The notes below the pieces were generated by a model. It was not told the DNA's origin and did no database searches. It saw only the letters and a list, made by a program, of their open reading frames with translations. A stretch of 64,000 nucleotides of DNA from the NCBI GenBank assembly GCA_905235575.1, contig CAJOLZ010000004.1:46043-110042 (forward strand). Direction: 5' to 3'. This document shows positions 26,346 to 34,220 of this stretch, in pieces. This DNA comes from an uncultured Bacteroidaceae bacterium (GTDB lineage: Bacteria > Bacteroidota > Bacteroidia > Bacteroidales > Bacteroidaceae). The position numbers and the translations under genes were made by a program. Numbering within the stretch: position 1 is the stretch's first letter; each line of letters begins with the position of its first letter.

Positions 26346-29066
26346 ATGACTGACAACATAGCGCTTACCGAGGGCATAACCCACCACCTGAACCAGATGT
26401 ACCGCAACTGGTTCCTGGACTATGCCTCGTACTCGATTCTGTGGCGCGCCGTGCCGCACATAGGCGACGGCCTGAAGCCCGTGCAGCGCCGCATCCTGCA
26501 CTCGATGAAGCGCATGGACGACGGGCGATACAACAAGGTGGCAAACATAGTGGGCCACACGATGCAGTTCCACCCCCACGGCGACGCCAGCATAAAAGAT
26601 GCACTGGTGCAGATGGGCCAGAAGGAACTGCTGGTGGACTGCCAAGGCAACTGGGGAAATATACTGACGGGCGACGATGCAGCCGCAGGCCGATACATCG
26701 AGGCGCGACTCTCGAAGTTTGCCCTCGACGTGGTCTTCAACCCCAAGACCACCGAGTGGAAACTCTCCTACGACGGACGTAACAAGGAACCGGTGGTGCT
26801 GCCCGTGAAGTTCCCGCTGCTGCTGGCACAGGGCACCGAGGGCATCGCCGTGGGAATGAACTCCAAGATTCTGCCCCACAACCTGAACGAGATCTGCGAC
26901 GCCGCCATCAGCTATCTGCACGGCGAGGAATTCCACCTCTACCCCGACTTCCCCACGGGAGGCAGCGTCGACGTCTCGAAATATAACGACGGCAAGCGCG
27001 GCGGAAAGGTGCGCGTGAGAGCAAAAATCGAAAAACGCGACAGCAAGACTCTGGCCATCACCGAACTGCCCTTCGGAAAGACCACGGGCACGACGAAGGA
27101 CCCCAGCACATTCATCAACTCGATACTGAAAGCCGCCGAGAAAGGTCAGATAAAGGTGCGCAGGGTGGAAGACCTGACAGCCTCGGGCGTGGAGATACTC
27201 ATCCACCTGACTCCGGGTGCCTCGTCGGACAAGACCATCGATGCCCTCTACGCCTGCACCGAATGCGAAGTGAGCATCTCGCCCAACTGCTGTGTCATAG
27301 ACGACAAGAAACCCTGCTTCCTGACCGTAAGCGACGTGCTCCGCCGAAACGTGGACACCACGCTCAACCTCCTGAAACAGGAACGCCTCATACGTCGCGG
27401 CGAACTGATGGAAAGCCTCCACTTTGCCTCGCTTGAGCGCATCTTCATCGAAGAACGCATCTACAAGGATCGTCAGTTCGAGAACGCCAAGACGATGGAC
27501 GAGGCGTGCGAATGGGTGGACGAACGACTGACACCGTGGTATCCGAAGATGGTGCGCGAGGTGACAAAGGACGACATACTGCGCCTGATGGAAATCAAGA
27601 TGGCACGCATCCTGAAATTCAACAAAGACCGCGCCGACGAATTCATTGCACGCATAAAGGAAGAAATTGCACGCATAGACCGCGAACTGAGCAACATGAC
27701 CGAAGTGACGGCCGAGTGGTTCCGATTCATCAAGGAGAAATATGGCAAAGACCATCCGCGCCGCACCGAAATAAAGAACTTCGACACCATCACGGCAGCC
27801 AAGGTGGTGGAAGCCAACCAGAAGCTCTACATCAACCGCGAAGAAGGCTTCATCGGCACCTCGCTCAAGAAGGACGAGTTAGTGTGCAACTGCTCGGATA
27901 TGGACGACGTCATCATCTTCTACCGCGACGGAACGTACAAAGTGGTACACGTGACCGAAAAGATGTTTGTGGGCGAGACGGAACGCTCGAAAAGCGAGAA
28001 GAAGAAAGCCGAGATCATACACATAGACATCTTCAAGAAAAACGACGCACGCACCATCTACAACACTGTTTACCGCGACGGACGAAACGGCGAATGCTAC
28101 ATCAAGCGCTTCAACGTGACCAGCATAACACGCGACCGTGAGTATGACCTCACACAAGGTAAACAGGGCAGCCGCGTGCTGTACTTCACCGCAAATCCCA
28201 ATGGCGAAGCCGAAATAATCAGAATCAACCTGAAACCCAACCCGAGGTACAAAATCACCTACTTCGAGAAAAACTTCTGCGAACAGGCCATCAAGGGTAG
28301 ACAGAGCCGAGGTAACATTCTGACAAAGAAGGAAGTGTCCAAGGTGATACTGAAGAGCCACGGCGGTAGCACGCTGGGCGGACGACAGGTGTGGTTCGAT
28401 CAAGACGTGAAGCGCATCAACTACGACCAGCAGGGCATCTACCTGGGTGAGTTCAACAACGGCGACCAGATACTGGTTGTGCTGACAAACGGCGACTTCT
28501 ACACCACCACATTCGACACAAACAACCACTTCGAAGACAACATCCTGCGCATCGAGAAATTCGATGCCAACAAGGTGTGGACCGCAGCCCTGCTCGATTA
28601 CAGCCAGGGGGGATGCCTCTACCTGAAACGATTCCCCATGGAGAGTTCCACCAAACGCCACTTCAACTTCCTGGGCGAACACCCCGACAACCGCCTGTTG
28701 CTGCTCACCGACACACCCTATCCGCGCCTGCTCGTCACCATGGGCGGCACCGACGACTTCCGCGAGCCCATGGAACTGGATGCAGAAAGCTTCATAGGCG
28801 TGAAGAGCTTCAAGGCAAAAGGAAAACGAGTGACCACGCTCAACGTGGAGCGCATAGAAGAACTGGAACCGCTGCGGACACCCGAGACGGAGCCGCAACC
28901 CGAGCCGACGACAGACAGCGAACTGCCCGACGAACCACTGGAAACAGAAGAGGAGACCATTGAGATTCCACAAGAAGACGATGAACCGCAGGACACATCG
29001 GAAAAGGTGAAGAGTTCGCAAGACCTCGAAGATGAAGAGAAAGGACAGTTGCATCTGTTCGACTGA
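26346..29066 (+). CDS. parC: DNA topoisomerase IV subunit A (ParC-like, DNA gyrase/topoisomerase IV A family)
   Basis: This 906-residue protein is the DNA-breaking subunit of a type IIA topoisomerase. The winged-helix domain has DYASYSILWRAVPHIGDGLK, PVQRRILHSMKRM and the active-site tyrosine Y117 in AAGRYIEARLSKFA. The coiled gate region (about 420-475) is followed by a C-terminal beta-propeller-like domain (from about 500) and a very acidic tail (about 850-900: repeated E, P and T, ending GQLHLFD). No GyrA-box (QRRGGKG) is seen, which favours topoisomerase IV over gyrase. ParE is not in this window. The start at 26346 is chosen because it lies just after the promoter. The longer frame (26322) would begin inside the -7 box. 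Two envelope protein genes follow closely. Confidence 0.88.
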   Translation: MTDNIALTEGITHHLNQMYRNWFLDYASYSILWRAVPHIGDGLKPVQRRILHSMKRMDDGRYNKVANIVGHTMQFHPHGDASIKDALVQMGQKELLVDCQGNWGNILTGDDAAAGRYIEARLSKFALDVVFNPKTTEWKLSYDGRNKEPVVLPVKFPLLLAQGTEGIAVGMNSKILPHNLNEICDAAISYLHGEEFHLYPDFPTGGSVDVSKYNDGKRGGKVRVRAKIEKRDSKTLAITELPFGKTTGTTKDPSTFINSILKAAEKGQIKVRRVEDLTASGVEILIHLTPGASSDKTIDALYACTECEVSISPNCCVIDDKKPCFLTVSDVLRRNVDTTLNLLKQERLIRRGELMESLHFASLERIFIEERIYKDRQFENAKTMDEACEWVDERLTPWYPKMVREVTKDDILRLMEIKMARILKFNKDRADEFIARIKEEIARIDRELSNMTEVTAEWFRFIKEKYGKDHPRRTEIKNFDTITAAKVVEANQKLYINREEGFIGTSLKKDELVCNCSDMDDVIIFYRDGTYKVVHVTEKMFVGETERSKSEKKKAEIIHIDIFKKNDARTIYNTVYRDGRNGECYIKRFNVTSITRDREYDLTQGKQGSRVLYFTANPNGEAEIIRINLKPNPRYKITYFEKNFCEQAIKGRQSRGNILTKKEVSKVILKSHGGSTLGGRQVWFDQDVKRINYDQQGIYLGEFNNGDQILVVLTNGDFYTTTFDTNNHFEDNILRIEKFDANKVWTAALLDYSQGGCLYLKRFPMESSTKRHFNFLGEHPDNRLLLLTDTPYPRLLVTMGGTDDFREPMELDAESFIGVKSFKAKGKRVTTLNVERIEELEPLRTPETEPQPEPTTDSELPDEPLETEEETIEIPQEDDEPQDTSEKVKSSQDLEDEEKGQLHLFD

Positions 29067-29086
29067 TAAAGAGTAACAGACACGAC

Positions 29087-29965
29087 ATGCTTCACATCAA
29101 CAGCAACAAGAGAAGAAAGGGAACAGCCCCGTCGCACACAGTTCATCACTGCGTACGATGGGGCTGTCTGCTCCTATCTCTGCTGCTCACCACGTTCAAC
29201 GCAAGAAGTGAAGACTGGTCACGCCAGGGAACCACGTCGTGGATGGTGGGCATCGGAGGTGTGAAACAGTTGGACACATACCTCTCGCCACTCGAATACA
29301 GCGGTCCACAACTGAGCGCGCTGCGCGAGACACAGCGTAACACCCACCTCGCCAACGGGCGCGTCTCGTTCCAAAGCCTGCTGCAAGGCGCGCTCACCTA
29401 TACCGAGAACGACCCATCTACGGCCAACGACTGGGGTGGGCACGTGAACTACGATGCCGGATGGCACTACAACTGGCAGCCCGCGACAGGTCTGCAACTG
29501 ATGGCTGGCGGCATGATTGGCACCGACATCGGCTTTCTCTACAACGACCGAAACGGCAACAACCCGGCTCAGGCAAGGCTGAACGTGGATGTCTCAGCCT
29601 CTGCTGCAGCTGTCTATCACTTGCGCTTGAGACACCGTTTCATCGGTCTGCGCTACCAGATCAACGTACCGCTGGCCGGATGTATGTTCTCGCCGCAGTA
29701 CGGACAAAGCTATTATGAGATTTCGCAAGGCAATCGCGACCATAACGCGGTCTTTGCACATCCGTTCAATGCATTCAGCTGCTGGCAGATGTTATCGGTC
29801 GACATACCGCTGAAGCGCTACACGCTGCGCACCGGATATCTCTGCGACATCCACCAAAGCCACGTGAACCACATCCGCGTGCACGACTACAGCCACTCCT
29901 TTATGATAGGCATCGTGCGCCATTTCACCCTCCACACGCCTCCCCTGCGCCAAGAAAAACGATGA
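29087..29965 (+). CDS. DUF3316-type secreted protein (Bacteroidetes outer-membrane-like)
   Basis: This 292-residue protein has an N-terminal hydrophobic signal (CLLLSLLLTTFNARS, about residues 28-42) after a basic stretch. The family-type start of the mature part is MVGIGGVKQLDTYLSPLEYS GPQL (split here), followed by amphipathic strands (HVNYDAGWHYNWQPATGLQL, HRFIGLRYQINVPLAG, MIGIVRHFTL) that suggest a small outer-membrane barrel. I recognise it as the Bacteroidetes DUF3316 family, whose function is not known. It starts 20 bases after the topoisomerase gene, and its stop overlaps the next start (ATGATGA), so it is probably co-transcribed with both neighbours. Confidence 0.72.
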   Translation: MLHINSNKRRKGTAPSHTVHHCVRWGCLLLSLLLTTFNARSEDWSRQGTTSWMVGIGGVKQLDTYLSPLEYSGPQLSALRETQRNTHLANGRVSFQSLLQGALTYTENDPSTANDWGGHVNYDAGWHYNWQPATGLQLMAGGMIGTDIGFLYNDRNGNNPAQARLNVDVSASAAAVYHLRLRHRFIGLRYQINVPLAGCMFSPQYGQSYYEISQGNRDHNAVFAHPFNAFSCWQMLSVDIPLKRYTLRTGYLCDIHQSHVNHIRVHDYSHSFMIGIVRHFTLHTPPLRQEKR

Positions 29966-31014
29966 TGACACACAGCATATTCACCACGAAACCCGTCGCC
30001 CGCCGCACATGGTGGTGCTTCCTGGCAGCAATGTTCCTGCTGACAACCGTCTCGTGTGTCGATGAAGAAGGATTCGACGACACGCCCGAAGGCAACATGG
30101 AAGCGCTGTGGCAACTCATCGACCAGCACTACTGTTTCCTCGACTACAAGGCCGAAGCCATCGGTCTCAACTGGGACGAAATTCACGCCACATACCGAAA
30201 GCGCCTGAACCCGAAGATGTCGAAGATGCAACTCTTTGAGGTGCTCTCAGAGATGCTTTCCGAGTTGCAAGACGGTCACGTGAACCTCTACAGCAGTGCC
30301 GACGTGGGACGAAACTGGCACTGGATGGAGGACTATCCCAAGCAACTCGACCACGAACTGCGCGAAGATTATCTGGGCACAGACTATCGCATAGCTGCCG
30401 GACTGAAGTATCGTATCCTCGAGGACAACATCGCCTACGTGGTTTACGAGAGTTTCAGCGATGCCATCGGCGAGGGCAACCTGGATGACGTGCTATACAG
30501 TCTGCGTCTGTGCGACGGGCTCATACTGGACATACGCGGCAATGGCGGCGGACTGCTCACGAACGCCGAGCGGCTGGCGGCACGCTTCACCAACGAAAAA
30601 CGTCTCGTGGGATACATCAGCCACAAGACAGGACGCGGACACAGCGACTTCAGTAAACCAGATGCAGAATACATCGAACCGAGCAACCGCGTGCGATGGC
30701 AGAAGCCCGTGGTGGTACTCACCAACCGCGAGTGTTACAGCGCAGCCAACACTTTTGTGCGCGACGTACACAACTTCCCACTCGTCACCACGCTGGGCGA
30801 CCAGACGGGCGGCGGCTCGGGACTTCCTTTCCACAGCGAACTGCCCAACGGATGGTCTGTACGCTTCAGTGCTTGCATCATGTACGATGCTGAGATGAAT
30901 CAGATTGAGTTCGGCATCCAGCCCGACATCCCCTGTGAACTCAATGACGACGACATACGTCAGGGACGCGACACACTCATCGAGGCTGCCCGACAGCTGT
31001 TGCGCAATTTGTAA
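29962..31014 (+). CDS. S41 family serine peptidase, lipoprotein (tail-specific/tricorn-core-like)
   Basis: This 350-residue lipoprotein (lipobox VSC after AAMFLLTT) has an S41 N-terminal helical domain with LSEMLSELQDGHVNLYSSAD. The core follows with IAYVVYESFSDA, LILDIRGNGGG and the nucleophile region NRECYSAANTFVRD, where the serine of CYSAAN is the likely nucleophile. The position of the C-terminal-processing-protease lysine (T-x-G-K) reads TLGDQTGGGSGLPF, without lysine. Catalysis would then follow the tricorn-like S41 branch that uses other residues, or may be altered. No PDZ domain is obvious. It lies in the periplasm, overlapping the DUF3316 gene by 4 bases. The tRNA-Leu is convergent downstream. 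Confidence 0.85.
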   Translation: MMTHSIFTTKPVARRTWWCFLAAMFLLTTVSCVDEEGFDDTPEGNMEALWQLIDQHYCFLDYKAEAIGLNWDEIHATYRKRLNPKMSKMQLFEVLSEMLSELQDGHVNLYSSADVGRNWHWMEDYPKQLDHELREDYLGTDYRIAAGLKYRILEDNIAYVVYESFSDAIGEGNLDDVLYSLRLCDGLILDIRGNGGGLLTNAERLAARFTNEKRLVGYISHKTGRGHSDFSKPDAEYIEPSNRVRWQKPVVVLTNRECYSAANTFVRDVHNFPLVTTLGDQTGGGSGLPFHSELPNGWSVRFSACIMYDAEMNQIEFGIQPDIPCELNDDDIRQGRDTLIEAARQLLRNL

Positions 31015-31042
31015 TCTTTACGGCGAGTGAGAGCACGCAGGC

Positions 31043-31072
31043 AAACAAAAGAGGGAGCACAAAAGCTCCCTC
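31043..31072 (-). terminator. Terminator of tRNA-Leu
   Basis: Perfect 8-bp stem GAGGGAGC / GCTCCCTC (31051-31072) followed on the minus strand by TTTTGTTT (31050-31043), 5 bases after the tRNA 3' end. Confidence 0.8.
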
Positions 31073-31077
31073 GAGAG

Positions 31078-31159
31078 TACGCCTGATAAGACTCGAACTT
31101 ACACGCCCGAAGGCACCAGATCCTAAGTCTGGCGTGTCTACCAATTCCACCACAAGCGC
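31078..31159 (-). tRNA. tRNA-Leu (anticodon TAG)
   Basis: On the minus strand a class II tRNA folds as follows: acceptor GCGCTTG / CAGGCGT (two G-U wobbles, at 1-72 and 5-68), anticodon stem CCAGA / TCTGG with loop CTTAGGA, a long variable arm TGCCTTCGGGCG, and T-arm GTAAG-TTCGAGT-CTTAT. Discriminator base is A. CCA is not encoded. The long variable arm and A73 fit leucine, and TAG reads CUN codons. Confidence 0.95.
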
Positions 31160-31171
31160 AGTTAGGTGCGG

Positions 31172-31202
31172 CAAAGTTACACCTTTTCGCCGAAACAGCA
31201 AA
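31172..31202 (-). promoter_or_regulatory. tRNA-Leu promoter
   Basis: Minus-strand TTTG (31199-31202), 19 bases, TAACTTTG (31172-31179), 12 bases before the mature 5' end of the tRNA. Confidence 0.75.
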
Positions 31203-31230
31203 GCGAAGTCTTCCTTTTTTACGTATGCGC

Positions 31231-32523
31231 CTATTCGTAGAGATGGTATTTCTGCGAGCGCTGCCGAAACTCGTCTGCATCCTTATACCAATAGTCTCGG
31301 ACGTCGTCCCATCGATGCTGCCGTGCGAAGCGTTCGCGTATCTGGTGCGAGCCGCAGACGCGGTCGAACATGCCGAACCGTTTCGAATTGACCACTTTGA
31401 AGAGTGCTCGTTTGGGATACATCGAGGCTATTTCCTGTGCCACCAGAAACTGAATATCGGTGAGCGGAGCGCGCTCATAATCAGAGATATGCACCTGCAC
31501 GCCAGCCACCTGTTTGCCTGCCATTCCTCCGTAGAACGGCTTGGCATGGATGGGTCGGAACACCACACCGGGCACGTCGAGCCCGTTCAGTCGCTGCGCG
31601 AGCATGTCGGCGTCGAGCCAGGATGCAGCGAACATCTGGAACGGGAGCGTATATCCCACACCGATGTTCAGGTAGTTGAATTCGCCGAGGATGCCGCTCA
31701 TCGGATAACCGATGGCGGATGCCGGCTGCGGTATGTGTGGCGAGGGCGGAATCCATTGCAGGCCCGTGTCGGAATAGGTCATACTGCGATGCCAACCCTC
31801 CATCGGAATCACCGTCAGCGCACATTTCACACCACTCTTGAGCATCCCCTCGCCATTGAGCAGCAGCGCGAGCTCGCCGCACGTCAGCCCGTAGACGTAT
31901 GGGATGGCAAACTGACTCACGAACGAGCGGCAGTCCGGCTCGACCAGACAGCCTTCCACCTTCACACCGCCCAGCGGATTGGGGCGGTCGAGCACCACAA
32001 ATTCCTTTCCCTGCTCAGCGGCAGCCTCCATCGCCAGTCCCATGGTGCTGACAAAAGTGAACGAGCGGCAACCGATGTCCTGAATGTCATAGACGAGCAC
32101 GTCCACGTCGCGCAACATCGCAGGCGTGGGTTTGCATGTCGAGCCGTAGAGGGAGCGCACGGGCAGTCCGGTGTGCGCATCGCGAACGTCACCCAACCCC
32201 TCGCCGGCATGTTGGTCGCCCCTCACGCCGTGCTCCGGTCCGAAGAGCGCCACCAGATTCACCTCGGGAGCCTCATTCAGGATGTCGATGGTGGAGCGCA
32301 GCTGGCGGTCTACGCCCGTCGGATTGGTGATGAGCCCCACGCGCTTGCCCCGCAAGATGTCGAAACCGCGCTCGCGTAGCACCTCTATGCCGACCCTGAT
32401 TTCCTCCGTCTGCGGTTCTTCCGCCTCGGGCTGCGGTTCCGTTTCCGTCTCTTTCGGGCGCATGAAGTACAGCGCGGCAAGCAGCATGACGGCCAAAGCC
32501 AAGCACACCTTTAAGTATCTCAT
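31231..32523 (-). CDS. namZ: DUF1343 / NamZ-type exo-beta-N-acetylmuramidase
   Basis: This 430-residue protein has an N-terminal membrane or signal segment (VCLALAVMLLAALYFM) and a Glu/Pro-rich linker. The family core follows: GKRVGLITNPTGVDRQLRST, LVALFGPEHGVRGD, AGEGLGDVRDAHTGLPVRSL, DVLVYDIQDIGCRSFTF and VVLDRPNPLGG. DUF1343 proteins such as NamZ release N-acetylmuramic acid from peptidoglycan fragments, a step in cell-wall recycling, and this one should act in the periplasm. Length and motifs are complete. The C-terminal domain ends with DDVRDYWYKDADEFRQRSQK. Upstream on the same strand lie a 36-codon open frame and a TATCTTTG box. Confidence 0.88.
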   Translation of the reverse strand: MRYLKVCLALAVMLLAALYFMRPKETETEPQPEAEEPQTEEIRVGIEVLRERGFDILRGKRVGLITNPTGVDRQLRSTIDILNEAPEVNLVALFGPEHGVRGDQHAGEGLGDVRDAHTGLPVRSLYGSTCKPTPAMLRDVDVLVYDIQDIGCRSFTFVSTMGLAMEAAAEQGKEFVVLDRPNPLGGVKVEGCLVEPDCRSFVSQFAIPYVYGLTCGELALLLNGEGMLKSGVKCALTVIPMEGWHRSMTYSDTGLQWIPPSPHIPQPASAIGYPMSGILGEFNYLNIGVGYTLPFQMFAASWLDADMLAQRLNGLDVPGVVFRPIHAKPFYGGMAGKQVAGVQVHISDYERAPLTDIQFLVAQEIASMYPKRALFKVVNSKRFGMFDRVCGSHQIRERFARQHRWDDVRDYWYKDADEFRQRSQKYHLYE

Positions 32524-32535
32524 TTCCTACTTGTT

Positions 32536-32646
32536 TTACAGCTTTTTGTTTCCATCCGGAACCGTATTTTGCTGCAGGCGCGCTTCCCTACTTGAGGAGA
32601 AAGCAGCATCCAGCGCCGGAATTTCCACGATATCACGTCGTTTCAT
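32536..32646 (-). CDS. Possible 36-residue small protein upstream of namZ
   Basis: An ATG at 32646 opens a frame MKRRDIVEIPALDAAFSSSR ... GNKKL of 36 codons, ending 12 bases before the namZ start. It lies directly after a TATCTTTG box (32674-32681) and would be the first cistron of the namZ transcript. It has charged ends and no hydrophobic segment. I recognise no family. It may be a leader peptide, a small protein or chance. Short length and lack of homology evidence keep confidence low. Confidence 0.3.
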   Translation of the reverse strand: MKRRDIVEIPALDAAFSSSREARLQQNTVPDGNKKL

Positions 32647-32673
32647 GGCATTATATCTTCTGCTTAAACTCCA

Positions 32674-32681
32674 CAAAGATA
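32674..32681 (-). promoter_or_regulatory. -7 element for the namZ transcript (TATCTTTG)
   Basis: Minus-strand TATCTTTG, about 150 bases before namZ and 28 bases before the 36-codon frame. The -33 element is not clear. Confidence 0.5.
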
Positions 32682-32806
32682 CGTATTTTCTGCCGAGCAT
32701 GCAAGCGAACTGAGAGAAAGATTGGGAGGAATGGACGAGGATGAAGCAGTGAGTTTATTATTACATTTTTCTATCATATTTTCCTCACAGCAGCGAAATT
32801 TCGCTG

Positions 32807-32872
32807 TCGAAACCCGTTGCGCGGACAAACGCACCGTGGTGCGACAGGCGTCGCACCACGGTGCGTTTCACT
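32807..32872 (+). repeat. 22-bp repeat element R7 with perfect 16-bp hairpin
   Basis: Units start at 32807 (degenerate), 32829 and 32851. The last two form a perfect 16-bp stem (32830-32845 with 32850-32865, loop AGGC) followed by TTT. Composite element copy Y follows directly. Confidence 0.82.
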
Positions 32873-33077
32873 CCAAAGCGTGCTCCGCGCAGAATTTCTC
32901 GGAGATAGCGCAAATTTCGCAAAATTACGAATCGCTGATAATCAGACACATAAATTTTATTCGGATTCCGATGCGCACGACGTCGCAGCCAAGCACATCG
33001 ATTCTCACAACTTCTCACACCATTTTTCGAAGGCGCAAGAAACTGCATGAGCACAAGAATCTTCCGATTTTAGGACA
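32873..33077. repeat. Diverged composite repeat copy Y, attached to R7
   Basis: Gap-free partner of 25927-26131. On the minus strand it encodes LKSEDSCAHAVSCAFEKWCE then KL-stop, in the same frame and with the same stop position as copy X. This suggests both are remnants of one coding or conserved sequence. The remaining sequence 33078-33268 is AT-rich, and I see no gene in it. Confidence 0.6.
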
Positions 33078-33268
33078 TATCAAGACGCGAAACCTCCACA
33101 TTGAAAAACACAAGAAAATGTTCTGACGAAAAACATTGATTATATGGTCCCAAAAGACAATTATCTGTCCTATTATGCGAGAAAGGAGTGTTATCTTTTT
33201 TCACGCAGTATGACTGATTACAATTTCTATACAGAAAGAGGAGGCGGATAATTGACTATAAGCCAGAT

Positions 33269-33397
33269 AAAAAAGGGAAGCCAGCAGAGCGATAAATGTT
33301 CACCCAACTGGCTTCTGACCAACTATTATTAACTATTCATTTGGTTACCGCTTCACAGCGGGATAGGGCAATAATACCATTTTTCTTGATATTATCG
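33269..33397 (-). ncRNA. Candidate structured small RNA with own promoter and terminator
   Basis: Read on the minus strand, a transcript of about 125-130 bases starts just after a consensus promoter. It begins with hairpin GGCGATAATA / TATTATTGCC (bases 33399-33367) and then a second hairpin CCGCT-GTGA-AGCGG. After an unpaired A/T-rich stretch it ends with a terminator stem GAAGCCAG / CTGGCTTC (bases 33315-33277, 23-base loop) and a run of T (33274-33269). No start codon with a usable frame is seen, and no gene follows on this strand for 600 bases, so it is not an obvious leader. I cannot match it to 6S, RNase P, SRP or tmRNA. The family is unknown. Confidence 0.6.
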
Positions 33398-33400
33398 CCG

Positions 33401-33430
33401 CAAAGTTAAGTAAAATTTTTCAAACTGCAA
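33401..33430 (-). promoter_or_regulatory. Promoter of the candidate small RNA
   Basis: Minus-strand TTG (33428-33430), 19 bases, TAACTTTG (33401-33408). Both elements and the spacing fit the consensus. A run of 13 A and a run of T lie further upstream, towards the carbonic anhydrase stop. Confidence 0.7.
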
Positions 33431-33513
33431 TAATTTTCTGTAAAAAAAAAAAAATGATGTTTTTTTTATTTTCCACATTATTGAAAGTTCAAGAGAGGAT
33501 AATTTTAAGAAAG

Positions 33514-34074
33514 TCAACCATAGACTGTTTCCCAGGTGCTGTCAGGCGTTTTGTCGGCCCTCCGATACCAGTCGCTGTAGTCTATGTAGTGCATCGCATA
33601 GGTTCTGTTGAGCTGCTGTGCCTGCTCGGGGTCGACCTTCTTGATGAACTTCGCAGGCACACCGCCCCACAGTTCGCCGTCGCCAATGACCGTATTGCTG
33701 AGCACGAGCGCACCGGCCGCCACGATGGCTCCGCGGCCCACCACGGCATGGTCGAGCACCGTGGCGCCCATGCCCACCAGGGCACCGTCGCGCACCTCAC
33801 ATCCGTGGAGCGTCACACTGTGGCCGATGGTCACGTCGTCGCCCAGGATCACCGGTGCCTTGCCGTTCAGCGTATGGAGACAGCTGCAGTCCTGAATGTT
33901 CGTGCGGTTGCCAATCTTGATGAAATGAACGTCGCCGCGCACCACGGCGTTGAACCAGATGGTCACATCGTCGCCCATCTCCACGTCGCCCACAATGACG
34001 GCTCCCTCACTGAAATAACAGTGCTTGCCGTAGCGGGGTGCAGGCATCCCCTCGAGTTTTTTGAACAGTGCCAT
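33514..34074 (-). CDS. Gamma-class carbonic anhydrase family protein (left-handed beta-helix)
   Basis: This 186-residue hexapeptide-repeat protein shows GAVIVGDVEMGDDVTIWFNA, VVRGDVHFIKIGNRTNIQD, LHTLNGKAPVILGDDVTIGH and SVTLHGCEVRDGALVGMGAT. The three expected metal ligands are the His residues in LHTLNG, IGHSV and TLHGC. The fold is a left-handed beta-helix trimer. Such proteins (YrdA/CaiE/PaaY-like) bind zinc or iron, and some interconvert CO2 and bicarbonate, though many are of unknown substrate. No signal peptide is seen, so it is cytoplasmic. It is divergent from aminopeptidase P, with a minus-strand TACCTTTG at 34135-34142. Confidence 0.88.
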   Translation of the reverse strand: MALFKKLEGMPAPRYGKHCYFSEGAVIVGDVEMGDDVTIWFNAVVRGDVHFIKIGNRTNIQDCSCLHTLNGKAPVILGDDVTIGHSVTLHGCEVRDGALVGMGATVLDHAVVGRGAIVAAGALVLSNTVIGDGELWGGVPAKFIKKVDPEQAQQLNRTYAMHYIDYSDWYRRADKTPDSTWETVYG

Positions 34075-34134
34075 ATTATACGAAAATTGTGTGTTTACGC
34101 GTCACACAGAGGTGCGCGGCGCAGTTTCCGAGTG

Positions 34135-34192
34135 CAAAGGTACGGATTTTCCGCCAATCGCTTGCCGTTTGCATCATTTTTACCTAAATTTG
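34135..34192. promoter_or_regulatory. Divergent promoters for the carbonic anhydrase (-) and aminopeptidase P (+)
   Basis: Minus strand: TACCTTTG at 34135-34142. Plus strand: TTG (34162-34164), 20 bases, TAAATTTG (34185-34192), 29 bases before the aminopeptidase ATG. Confidence 0.65.
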
Positions 34193-34220
34193 TGAAACGA
34201 AGACACAAATCAAGACACGC

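Noticed and set aside
32785..33054. Small proteins of the type NAPWCDxxRSTVRRLSHHGAF found in several gaps (for example 32785-33054, 25811-26062, 52585-52860)
   Set aside because: These peptides are translations of the 22-bp arrays in one frame. They recur because the repeat recurs and lack other signs of coding.
33121..33268. Possible gene or second RNA in the AT-rich stretch right of composite copy Y
   Set aside because: No open frame of useful length, no promoter with both boxes and no terminator on either strand.
33269..33397. Assigning the small RNA as 6S RNA
   Set aside because: It is too short, and lacks the long closing stem with a central bubble that defines 6S.
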